Part shown: piece after piece, positions 1 to 10,367 of the stretch
Position numbering within the stretch: position 1 is the stretch's first letter
How the letters are laid out: the number at the start of each line of letters is the position of its first letter
DNA from: Morella rubra
Taxonomy: Eukaryota; Streptophyta; Magnoliopsida; Fagales; Myricaceae
DNA: 64,000 nt
Assembly (NCBI GenBank): GCA_003952965.2
Contig: CM025851.1
Span: 2,629,307-2,693,306, forward strand
Reading direction: 5' to 3'
Notes under the pieces: generated by a model
Databases searched by the model: none
Told to the model about the DNA's origin: nothing
Seen by the model: the letters and a program-made list of their open reading frames with translations, nothing else
Program-made: the position numbers and the translations under genes

Positions 1-332
1 TGGTGTGGTCCTCGTTATTTTGGTTGGGAGGTTTAGGACTATGGGTGCCAGCAGCTATAAGTGGCAATGCTTTGACAGCATTGTTTGGGCTGTAGAAGGT
101 GTGATAGCTGGGAGTTTGGGCGGGGGGTCATGGTGGATGGCATGGAGGGAAAGTAAGAAAGGAGACTTTCTCCTCTCTCTAGCTCTTTGAATTCCAAACA
201 CATGAGCTTTGCATAAAAATTTTCAATTTTTTGTCTGCACAAAACAGAGTTAAAAGAGTTTTCTTCTTTCTAAGCATTTTTTTCCAATAGGAATCAGTTA
301 ATGTTTGTCTTCTTGAAAATATGTTATTCTGA

Positions 333-1124
333 ACTAGTGGTGAAACCAAGATTGAATTTGAAGGGGGAAACTCCTAAACCGAAATGACAAAAAATAAATA
401 AATATTTTCCTCGTAATGCAAAAAAGTGTCTTGGAGTTAAAATATCAAAAATTAAGGACTAAAGCATTAAAAATATCGAAAACTTTTTTAGGCTAAAATT
501 TGTAATGAACTATATTTTCTACCCCTAATCAACAGAGATTAAGCTTTTTGTAGTTTGAATAAAATGTAATGCAAATTGCAACCTAATACCAATTGCAAAA
601 GGAAGGTTTATGCAACTACAATTTAGTGAGATAATAATCAGAGAACTACATATCACTTTTATGTCATCATGAAATCTCTTTATCAGTTTCAACAACACAA
701 ATTTCAATTTCAAATTCAAATTCACAACCTAAATATTAATCACAATTTCAACAACACAACACTATAAATTCTAATCTAAATTTCAACAACACAGTATTCA
801 ATTTCAAATTCAAATTCACAACTTAAATACTAATCACAATTTTAACAACACAACACTGTAAATCCTAATCTAAATTTTAACAACACTGATTTCAAATTCA
901 AATTCAAATTCACAACCTAAATACTAATCACAATTTCAAATTTTCAACAACACAACACTGTAAATCCTAATCTAAATTTCAACAACACTGATTTCAATTT
1001 CAAATTCACAACCTAAATACTAATCAGAATTTCAACAACACAACGCTATAAATTCTAATCTAAATTTCAACAACACAATATTCAATTTCAAATTCAAATT
1101 CAATCCTGGTTTCGCCACTGGTTG
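333..1124. mobile_element. Putative MITE with tandem-repeat interior
   Basis: The two ends are inverted copies: a stretch reading like TAGTGGTGAAACCAAG at the left reappears in reverse complement at about 1095-1124 (CAGTGGCGAAACCAGG), each continued by an ATTGAATTTGAA-like run. Ends of this kind are common in plant non-autonomous hAT-like elements. No clean target duplication is visible, so the exact limits are uncertain. It sits inside the long intron that follows exon 2 of the PHIP1-like gene. Confidence 0.5.
669..1110. repeat. Minisatellite, 94-96 bp unit, about four copies
   Basis: A unit containing CACAACCTAAATACTAATCAC recurs with starts near 723, 817, 911 and 1007, giving spacings of 94, 94 and 96 bases. 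The copies are rich in AATTTCAACAACAC and CAAATTCAAATT and differ by small substitutions. The array forms the core of the putative MITE at 333-1124. Confidence 0.8.
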
Positions 1125-1367
1125 TGAAAGGGAAAAAACAGGCGGTCCAAGAGCGTATTTTTTTCCAAATATCTTGTTTCTTTGGTTCTCAAGTTTAGAC
1201 ACATCAATTTTTCTGCTACTTGCACAGATTAAAAGTCTCAATTCTGTGGAAACTTCACTTCTTTAACGTAAGAGTAAGATAAAGCTATGACGGTGCACTG
1301 GAATTTCAGATGGAGACGAGGGGCTACTCATGGGAGGCAAAAGGCTTAAAAAAAAAAAATTCAACTG

Positions 1368-1432
1368 ATTTGCAGTGGCCAACCAGGGCCAGGGCCCCTG
1401 TTCGCCCCAGCCTGGTTCCACCTCTGTTCAGA
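1368..1432. mobile_element. Transposon-end fragment
   Basis: On the minus strand this begins CAGAGGTGGAACCAGGCTGG and continues GC-rich in an AT-rich setting. It resembles the terminal repeat of a common plant hAT-type MITE family. No partner end was found nearby, so it is read as a decayed or truncated copy inside the PHIP1-like intron. Confidence 0.35.
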
Positions 1433-1757
1433 ACAAAAAATGAAAATAAATCCAACCTGGTGCGAGATCTCACATTTGATACACCTGTTCTGGGATAGCC
1501 AGGATCAAAAGGTTTTCTCTTCAGCAGTCACTGTTGTTGAAAAACTGAAATCCTTCATATTTACAAGCCTTTTTCACTAGGTTTCTATAGCAATAATCCC
1601 TCGCCCATAAGGATGTGAAAAGCATTATCAATTCCTACTTGCAATCACCATTAATAGGTAAACATTGGCAATAAATACTTCAACCATTTTCTTATATTTT
1701 CCACAGATTTTTCACTTTCAACGATCAACTATGGAAGACATCTACAGAGTTACTTAC

Positions 1758-3153
1758 CTTGAAACTGATAATGGCAATTCCTCTGAACTTCCCAGTTTCA
1801 GGAAACTTCATACAATCAATTTGTGTTATTGTACCACATCCTTCAAAATAACTTCGAATATCTTCCTCAGTTGAGTAATAGGGAATACCTCCAACATAGA
1901 CTTTTGAAGTAACCTCTTCATGCGCTTGACTGATATAAAAGAAGAGGACGACAACATATATAGTCCGTGAAAACAATAAAGAACCATCATCATTCTGAGA
2001 GAGAAAGAAGCCACCTTGAATTCAAACTAATTCTTCTCTACACAACCAGCCCATTTTGCTAATTTAAACAAAACCCAAAACATAGAAAACTTGTTTAATT
2101 TCAGGAAAAAATAGAAGGAGCCAAAACAACTCAATGCAACTGGAATTTAGTTCTTTTTGCTCCATTCTGTGGTCTAGTTTTAAATATTTGGCTTGGTGGC
2201 TGCGAGTTATGCACTTCACGAATATCAAACAACATCAAGTCATAATGCTCAAAACAGAAGCTAGACACACAAAAAGCGTGCATCCATGCTTATTTAGCAT
2301 CGAACCAAGTTTGTCTCTCTAATCGTTCCTAAAGCACCAAATTTTGAGTACAAATGGCAGTCACCCAAAATCACAGAATCAGCTCAAGAGCACAATATAA
2401 ACACAGTTGAGACTTGTCAAGAATGTACTTTTCCTACGCTAGAGTGAGCAACAATCAAAACATAATATCTCCTGAAGCAACAAGAGCACTTCCAAAATGG
2501 AAACTAAACAACACAATAACCAAACCAAAAACAAAGTAATTAACAACAAAACCCCATTAAGGGCATGGGTGTACTTCTAGAATTACCTGTCACCGTCCCC
2601 CATTGTCTCCGTGACATCTTGCCTTTCACTTCCAAGCTCAGCACCTTTGTTCTCCTCCTCCTCCTCACCCTTAGCCTTCTTTTTCTTCTTTCTTCTTCTT
2701 CTTCTTCTTCTTCTTCTTCGATTGCTTCGAGTCCTTCACAACCCATTGGCCTCTGAACACAACTCTCCGTCCTTTACTCCTCTGCTCTCTCTTCCTCTTC
2801 CTCTTCTTTTTCTTCTCACCCAAACCCTCTGACCCACCTTCCTTCTCTCCCTCATCTCCCTTCCTCTCTTCCTCATCTCCCTTACTCTCTTCAGAGTTAC
2901 CACTACCACTCCTCCCTTTCACAGCCTCTGGGACCTGAAAAGGGAGGCTTTTTCTGCGTTTTTCTCTCTTCGACAATCTGGGTCTCTGGCTCGCCGAGTG
3001 CAGAAGATTCTTAAGAGACAGTTGGGACCGTGTATTCGGGTCCGGTCCTGTCGTACCATCGTTATTCGGGTAAGTTGTGGCCACGGAATTTGCTAACGAC
3101 TCAACTAATTCAGCTCTTAGCCTTTGCTTCAGCTTCTTGTTCGATAAAACCAT
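1758..3153 (-). CDS. PHIP1: PHIP1-like RNA-binding protein, 5' part, frameshifted
   Basis: Two exons are visible: 3153-2587 and 1929-1758; the rest of the gene runs off the left edge. Exon 1 starts MVLSNKKLKQ and encodes a highly basic Lys/Glu/Ser-rich region. Exon 2 starts an RRM domain with KVYVGGIPYYSTEEDIRSYF and ends at a good donor (AAG|GTAAGT). The order basic N-terminus then RRM matches phragmoplastin-interacting protein 1, which binds RNA and acts at the cell plate; later RRM and zinc-knuckle exons would lie outside. The frame of exon 1 closes in the lysine tract at 2671, but the +1 frame continues as acidic/basic sequence ending DVTETMGDGDS and joins exon 2 in phase. The cause is one extra A in an (AAG)n run at 2689-2691. 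It is either a disabling mutation or a base-calling error. The start is the ATG at 3153; an in-frame GTG codon two codons upstream is not used. Confidence 0.75.
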
Positions 3154-5062
3154 CTTCACAACAGCACATCAATGGCGGCTCAAGCTTACAGCAACTGAGC
3201 TTCGCCTTTGTAGGGGGCGAACTAGTGAAAACGCATCGCTTACGCTAGAGCTCGGGTTTCTCCTCCTTTGTTTAGGCGAAGAAGTGAAACGCACCGTTTC
3301 CCCAAACATCGTCTTGCATAAGCAAGTAAACGACACAAATTTGTTTGCAGCTTTTACTGTAAACTGTATGGTCGTTTTTGTTCCATCGTAGCTATTTCTG
3401 GTTCTCTTTGTTTCTGAGGACGCTCCGTCTCAGGTTAAGGTACCATCTGTTTCTTTAATATTTTGGGACATAAAAATTTTTAAAAAATAATACATTTTAA
3501 AATTTTAATTTTATACATACATATTTATCTTTCACAAACCAATAAATCTCAATAAAGTAAAAATAAAAATTTTAAAATATTCTCTAAAATTTTGACAAAC
3601 AAACACCTCATTTCATCCACTGCCAGACTCAAAAAGGCCCAAAACCCTTTTTTTTTTTTTTTTTTTTTTTTTGGGAAAAGACAACAACCCCAATAACTAT
3701 TAGTCTGTTACCGGTTCTGTTCGCAAGATTTTTGCAAAGTGAACAAAAAAAACAAACAGAAACACGTTTTCTAGGACTAATAGTATACCTTTTAGTTTGC
3801 ATACAATTATACGAAACCAGTTTCTTCGAAACGCTCCTTGGAAAAACTTATGAAGGAAGCTTTTGAATTCCTCAAAACAATACAAGACGTCCCAAAAATG
3901 ATAACCCAATTTGACAAGCTTCCTACCTAGTCCATCATCTTAATTAAGAGTTCCATGGAACATTGACCAAAGCAAAGCCTCCAAGCTACACTCTCGTGTG
4001 GTAACATGAACATTTTCCTGAAATATCCTATTATTTAAGGAGGCTCTTCACAATTATAGGCCATCATTTTCAGAGTAAACAATTTGCCCAAGTCCCTTGT
4101 CGTTCTCGTGCAGATCGCATTGAAGTCAATGATTTCAGATCTTTAATCCGTGCTTCCTGTGAAGACAATACAAAATCTTCTAACTGTTGACATGGTTTGC
4201 TGTTGATGTGAATGTGATGAATATTATATTGGTGTACAGTCTTAAGTGAAGAGAATTTGTAGTTGGTGGATCAAGATTAGCTCTATCATGTCTTACTCCA
4301 TAGAATTCGAAAAGAGATAGATATAATACGTTGACTCTTTTTTAAGACGATCAAAATTTTATATGAACAACATTGAATGGTATAAGTGAATCTATTGCGT
4401 CTATATCTTTCCAAATTGTACTATGAAATTCGGATAGAAAACTAGAATCTTAATCTGTGATTGATTTATGAACATTACCATCTCGTTGTCCACGCCGCAG
4501 GCATCTTTGAAGCACCACTTGGACCCAAGCTATTTCACCCCATTGGTCTCCATAGTCCCCGGATATTATAAAACGTTTCTTAGACTTAGCTTGGTTTTAA
4601 TCAAACAAGTCAAACAGCATTTCTCTTGCTGTGTAGCCTGTATGTCTCATCAATGGCTATTACAAAACTTCAAGGTTCTTTTAGCATCTCAGTTTGTCTT
4701 TATCAAAAAAAGATTTAGAAAGATAGAGGCTAATACTTGCCCAAAAAAAAGAAGATAAGAGGCTAAGAATATTATCTGGAAGTCAAAGCCATGGAATGAG
4801 TCCTGATTCTATGATCCCCTTTGTGTGGACAAATGAAATAATCAAGTTGGAAGAAGCTTAAGAGGGACAGAATTATCGAGAGTTGAATCGAGCAAGTGGG
4901 AATAAGCTTTGGAGGGAGAGAATTGCGAAGACCAAACCCACATCAGAAGAAAGAAACAGCAGTTCTGATACACGAAAGGCTACAAAAGTAAGAACTTGTC
5001 ATTCTAGACAGAATCATATATTTGTAGCATGCTAAGAAATTCTATTTCTGGAACAGGAATTC
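3154..5062. other. Intergenic, no gene seen
   Basis: This divergent intergenic space separates the PHIP1-like gene and the F-box gene. It holds an AT-rich stretch at about 3433-3610 that resembles the MITE family seen at 16,432 and 53,101, and a poly-T run at 3650-3671. Short open frames here have no recognisable domain. Confidence 0.6.
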
Positions 5063-6611
5063 ATGGAGAAGAATACATCGGATTTGGTAAGCAGTTTACC
5101 GGATGAGATTCTTGGCCGCATCATTGCTTTCCTCCCTTCTGAATCTGCACTGGAGACCAGCGTCCTCTCTTCTCGATGGAGGTGTCTATGGAACACAGCT
5201 TTAGTGAAGCATGGAACCATAGAAGATGCTGCCGCAGCAGTTTCTGGATTCTTAACCCATTTTGACGAATTTGATCCATTGAGGCAGCCCCGGAAGCTTC
5301 AATATCACTTTGGCGAAGGTCGAATCCTCTTAGCTACCATTGCAGCTAATAATAAACTTCACGTGGACTTCGCAGCTGGAAACCGAGAATTTCCAGAGCA
5401 GTTTGGTTGGCAGTTGGAGCTGAATCACCAAAACCTTACCAACCAGCCAAGTCCCTGTACCTTCTTCGTCAAAACTATTTATCTAAAATCAGTAAGCTCT
5501 CTTACCAACGAGGCAGTGTCCTCTATAGTTTCAAATTTGCAGTTTCTCGAGAACTTGAAAATCATTGAATGCATTGGATTGCAAGCTTTAGAAATTGACG
5601 CCAGTTCAAAGCTTAGAAGCTTAACCATCCTTGATTGTCCGCAATTGAGATCTCTTGATATAAGATCCTGGAACCTTAGATGTTTCCGGTATCGAGGTCG
5701 GCTCCCTTGGCTGTGGCCAGAATATCACTTCAACCTGAAGGATGCCATGCTAGATTTCAGAAAAGGCCTCTCTGACATTAGCTTCAAGAGTTGTGATTTC
5801 GACGCAACTCTATTGACCATCAAAAACGCTGAAATTCTTACTCTATGCAAATGGACTTTTCAGGTATGTCCTTTTAATTAATGCAATTTTATAGAGCAGA
5901 TGTCAAGTTTTTGTGCAGCTTGTAACACTGACCACTTATAGCCGATGTTTTCCGATCATCAAAGCAAAGATAACCTCAGAACTTTCTCGTTGCAGGAACT
6001 GATTTGGCCATCGATTTCCTACTTACAAGGGAACTTTCAGTTCTACAAATTGAAAGAGCTATGGTGGATTGATAATGCAATGGAAGGATGCAATAGTGAC
6101 GCCCTAATCTCCTTCCTGAAACTCTGTCCTGCCTTAGAGCAACTTATTGTTACTGTAAGCTTCTTCCCCGAGAAAAAAGGTGGATCTTATTTTTTTTGCA
6201 GTGTTTCACTGATGAGTTCACCCGTTGTCTGTTTTTCTGCAGATTGACCCAAAGAGCTACGGCGTCGCAAGCACTACGACATACTCAAAGCAAGTCACTC
6301 GGCACTCAGAACTTAAACATCTCAAACGTGTTAAATTGGAGGGATTCACAAATCAAGAGGATGAGATCTTGTTGGCAATCTATTTGAGAAATCTAGTTGC
6401 AGTAGAGCCTCTAATCATAGCAACATCAGATGGGATAAACTTGCGGAGTTTGGTCAAGGTTCCTCTGCATCAACCAATGCAGCATAGTGGGAGCAACTTG
6501 GAAACGGCGGCACGCTGGTCAGAGGACAGGAAGTATGCCTATAAATTTTTGGAAGTAGGAGATATGGATGAGGTATGTCCTACCCATGTTCGCATGAGTC
6601 CACAGATGTAA
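5063..6611 (+). CDS. F-box/LRR protein with FBD-like tail
   Basis: Three exons: 5063-5863, 5996-6154 and 6243-6611, all joining in phase 0, for a protein of about 442 residues. An F-box lies at residues 9-45 (SLPDEILGRIIAFLPSESAL, then SSRWRCLW), the part that binds SKP1 in SCF ubiquitin ligases. Leucine-rich repeats follow, for example FLENLKIIECIGL and KLRSLTILDCPQLRSLDI. The last exon carries an FBD-like segment (LKHLKRVKLEGF). The substrate is unknown. The start has a 5' region without competing in-frame ATG, and the last GATGAG|GTATGT could be a donor, so a further small exon is possible. By position the likely Arabidopsis counterpart is At2g39490 (recalled, not searched). Confidence 0.85.
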
Positions 6612-7296
6612 GAAAGTCCTCAAAAGCTTGCTTATTGTATAATACGTATTGTTTGAAACTGACTTTGTCAAGAGCTTGCGGCTCAACAAAAAATTGGCAA
6701 CTTGTAAACCACTTGTGATCTCTGTGGTGCGTATTGCAAGCACAAATATCGTGGCCAATTTGGTTAGCTATCAAAAGTCTTCCTTTCCGATCAAATAGTG
6801 ATATTTTGTTCTGAATCTGTTTCTCCCAAGCCTCGAAAATTGGAGTATTGACCAACCTTGCAGTTTTTTGTGAGGGTAGATCTTGAAAAATTCCAATCCC
6901 AGCAACTAGAAGTTAATCCAGTGGGATTCCGATGGCCGGACTAAATGGGATCAGCTATCAATATGAACAACTTTCTCGTTAGAACTTTTTGTTGGAAGAG
7001 GATGATGCTAGGTAGGTCTAAGGCGGTCTGTAAAATACAATTGGGAGGAGGAGACAGAGAGGGGTCAGATCGAAATACTTTTAATGCTTGGTTCTCTATC
7101 CAAGGAAATAAATCACATGCAAAAGTTGCTCCACTCAATGGTACTAAAATTAAACAAAGACATCGAAGAAGCTGACTCATTCCCAAAGCATAAATGGAAA
7201 AAGAAAGAAGAACGCCTAGAACAAAGGGTACATGAAATCCAAATCTTTATTCTCTCACATGAAGAGAGATTTAAATGTTGACGAAGAAAAACATGC
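6612..7296. other. Convergent 3' ends, no gene established
   Basis: This holds the 3' regions of the F-box gene and the aquaporin. An open minus frame at 6580-6855 has protein-like composition but no start, no domain I recognise and no neighbouring exons, so it is not called. Confidence 0.5.
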
Positions 7297-8522
7297 CTAA
7301 AACTCGTTGTTAGGAAGTGGCTCGTGGGTGGCCTCCCCAATAAAGATGTTGTCATAGATAATCGCTGCAATGCCCGCTCCAATGAACGGGCCAACCCAGT
7401 AGACCCAGTGGTTACTCCACGACCAGCTGACCACAGCGGGGCCGAAGGAGACTGCCGGGTTCATGGATGCGCCATCAAAGGCACCACCAGCCAATATGTT
7501 GGCACCCACAATGAAGCCAATTGCAATGGGTGCAACTATGCCCACATTCCCCTTCTTGGGATCCACTGCTGTCGCATAGACAGTGTAGACGAGGCCAAAA
7601 GTCATCACAATCTCAAGAACTACCGCATTCCAGACGCCCACGCCGGATGAGAGGGCGAATGCTGATGTTTCCTGCAGAGGGTCAATCACAAGTTCGAGTT
7701 GGACATCAAACAGTATATGTGTTCGGGATTATAATATTTTAGAAATTTTTCGAAAGATCTTTACCCGTATTTTCTCATTGGTGTATAATTAATTAGGACT
7801 TTAAATCTGAGGCAAAAGTCCCAGAAGCTCCATTTGGTAAAATGTATCTCTGTTTTTCCTTTTTCTTTTTTTTTTTTTTTTCTTTTTCCTGGTCTCAATT
7901 GGTTAGTTTTTTTTTTTGGGGGGGGGGGAGGGGTGGGAGACGGGCATTTTTGCTGGTCTCACTTAATCCCGCAAATCTTACCAGTCCACCAGTGGCAAAC
8001 TTGAGTAGCAAGCAAGCGACGACTGAACCCAGCAACTGTGCAATCCAATACAAGATGCTCCTCAACAGAGAAATGTTTCCACCGATAAAAGCTCCGAAAG
8101 TCACTGCAGGGTTTACATGCCCCCCAGAAATGTTTGCACCGACAGAGACCGCCACAAAGAGAGCAAATGCATGTGCCAATGCTGCAGCTACGAGCCCAGC
8201 TGGAGTTGTCGACCCACCGTCCGTAAGCTTGTCTGCCATAACATCCACCGGTTAGTCCATGCCCAATTGCAAGAGAAGAAAGTAACAGTCTTTAAAGTCA
8301 AAGTATTAAGTATATCTCATTTAAAATATCAATCAACTATTCTAACAACAAATTGTACGACATAAACGTTTAGTTTATTAGGATCTTACTGAAAGCCATG
8401 CCAGAGCCTTCCCCAGCAAAAACGAAAATAATCATAGAGAAAAACTCGGCGAGGGCGGCCTTAATCGCATCGGGGTGGCTTGCCTCCCCCGGAGCACCGA
8501 TGGCAATTCTAGTGATTGGCAT
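7297..8522 (-). CDS. TIP1;3: Tonoplast intrinsic protein, TIP1;3-type aquaporin
   Basis: Three exons: 8522-8390, 8232-7982 and 7671-7297, joining in phases 1 and 0, for a 252-residue protein, the usual TIP length. It starts [20 protein letters not shown] and shows six membrane segments with both NPA boxes ([13 protein letters not shown] and [12 protein letters not shown]). The C-terminus HEPLPNNEF and the segment following TGGL (ETSAFALS) are closer to TIP1;3 than to TIP1;1 or TIP1;2 as I recall them. TIP1 proteins are vacuolar-membrane channels for water and small solutes such as urea; the Arabidopsis TIP1;3 is pollen-enriched. The intron 2 tract contains long T and G runs. Nothing suggests damage. 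Confidence 0.93.
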
Positions 8523-8630
8523 TTTCTTGATTCAGCTCTTGAGCTAGACAGTGTTTTGTAAAGTCTCTTTGTTTATGTCACTAACTTGGTTTTGGAATAG
8601 CTAGTTATAGGAGCGTTCGGTTCGACCCTT

Positions 8631-8640
8631 CCCTTATATA
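8631..8640 (-). promoter_or_regulatory. TATA box of the aquaporin gene
   Basis: Minus-strand TATATAAGGG lies about 110 bases upstream of the TIP1;3 ATG, a normal distance for a plant core promoter. Confidence 0.6.
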
Positions 8641-8770
8641 CCTAAAATTACGGCTAGGGAACCGGTCGAAACCGTTCCCGGTAAAGACATCCACAATCGA
8701 CCAATGACTAATGGGATTTTCTCGACCCCATACGTCGGTCGCTTTACACCCAAGAAGACAGAAGTGCTGC

Positions 8771-8776
8771 CACGTG
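8771..8776. promoter_or_regulatory. G-box (CACGTG) upstream of TIP1;3
   Basis: A CCACGTGT core sits about 250 bases upstream of the TIP1;3 start. G-box/ABRE cores are bound by bZIP and bHLH factors and often mediate ABA or light responses; the role here is inferred. Confidence 0.4.
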
Positions 8777-10367
8777 TGTGGTGGCGCTGGAATTTAGCTA
8801 CTATTGAACCGGCGATGGATCGCCGTCCTAAGCCACGCGGTGGGCCCCGCTTGATTTTCGGCCAATTAAGGAACTCGTGGCGCGCGTGATGGACGGCAAA
8901 GTCTTTGGATTGGGACGAACCGACCATTGAATATTATGCATAATCGGCGGTTTTATGTGGAGGCTAGACTGTGTCGGCTCCAACGGTCCCACAAGCGGGC
9001 GGTCAGCTGTGCACGTTTTTCAATCATGCGGTGGACATGAATTCTGCATATCTGATCTTTTATCATAATTCGTATCTTTGTGTTCCTTACCAGCAAGGTG
9101 TGAGAGTATAATTAATAGATAGTCTTATCTTAATTTATTTTAGAAAATTATAAATATATTGTCGAAGGTAGGTAGAATTTCATATGAAATTATTCAATCA
9201 TATAAAGTTCTTTAATCACGTCAGTAGGTTTGGTGTCTATATAAACAATTGGGGAGGGAGGGAAATTGAGACATAAGTTATGCGATTTAAGAAACTACTT
9301 TGATGGTATGTTTTACTAACCTATTCTCATGTTAGCATAAGAATTATTATTATTGTATTTGTTTCTTGGCAAAATTCGTCGAAAAGAGAAATCAACACGT
9401 GAGGAATTTGTTCACAAGTCACTCTCGTCCAAAATAATTGGATTAGACCGACCAGGCCTTTGAAAACGAAAGGATTGATAAACTGGTCTGAGGTAGGCGA
9501 AGGCTCCTGTGGTTGGCCAATATACTTATCAGCAATTTCAACGTTTCGCTGGATTCCTTCTTTTTGTTTAGTATGAAGTATGTTCTACATAGAATGGTGT
9601 AGAAATGCATACTGATTTACTCTGCGAAGGGAATATTTGAGAATTCTCTACACCCTCCCATTAAATGATTGTATTGATTGTAGATGGGGGGAAACAGTAA
9701 TGGAAGAGATCATAGCTTGCCCATCCACATACATGCCAAATGTGTGCATGGAAACAGAGCAAGTCAAGTAGCTTTTTCCTAATGCAACATTTGAGGCAGA
9801 AATCTATCTAGAATATTCATTCTCTCAATTCCAATCGGCTAGGTAGTAGGAGTGACCAAAACTCTCCCACATTCCAATTATGGTTTTCCCCATTTCTGCA
9901 GAATAATTGGTTCTCTACGAACACTAATATTGTTCTAGACAACATAATGCCGATTCCGAAGAACCAATGAAGAAAACTGGGAGCAATAGAACTCCCCCAG
10001 GCCCCACCCCCACACACACAATTCAAGTGCAGATAAACCGAACTTCAAAAGATGTAATCATGTAAATACCAATGTGCACGCAAAAGTAAGAGATCGATTT
10101 AGAGAGATAAAAAGCTAGCATGTGATTACATCGACAGGGATTACTCGAGAAAGTGGGCTTTGCAAGCAGCAACAGATATCCATAGTCTGCTTCTCTCTTG
10201 TATTAATCTGAAGACTATGAATCTCTCATTCTACAACAGGTTTTTGGAAGTCATGGTCAAGACTTAGTTATACGAGACTTGCTGTAAGAAGAAAAAATTA
10301 GTTTTTGGTAAAAGTCAGGCACATATTCAACTAAAAATTGCATGTCAGGGGCTTTCCCCTTGCAGAG
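8777..10367. other. Intergenic, no gene seen
   Basis: This is the distal promoter side of TIP1;3 and the 3' side of the receptor-kinase pseudogene. It is AT-rich with scattered short open frames and no domain-bearing frame, RNA gene or clear repeat structure that I could identify. Confidence 0.5.

Noticed and set aside
2565-2832. Plus-strand Ser/Leu-rich frames
   Set aside because: They are shadows of the (AAG)n coding tract in the minus-strand PHIP1-like exon 1.
6580-6855. Minus-strand open frame of about 90 codons with protein-like composition
   Set aside because: No ATG at its start, no domain I recognise and no flanking exons; it overlaps the 3' end of the F-box gene. Possibly an old gene fragment, not callable.
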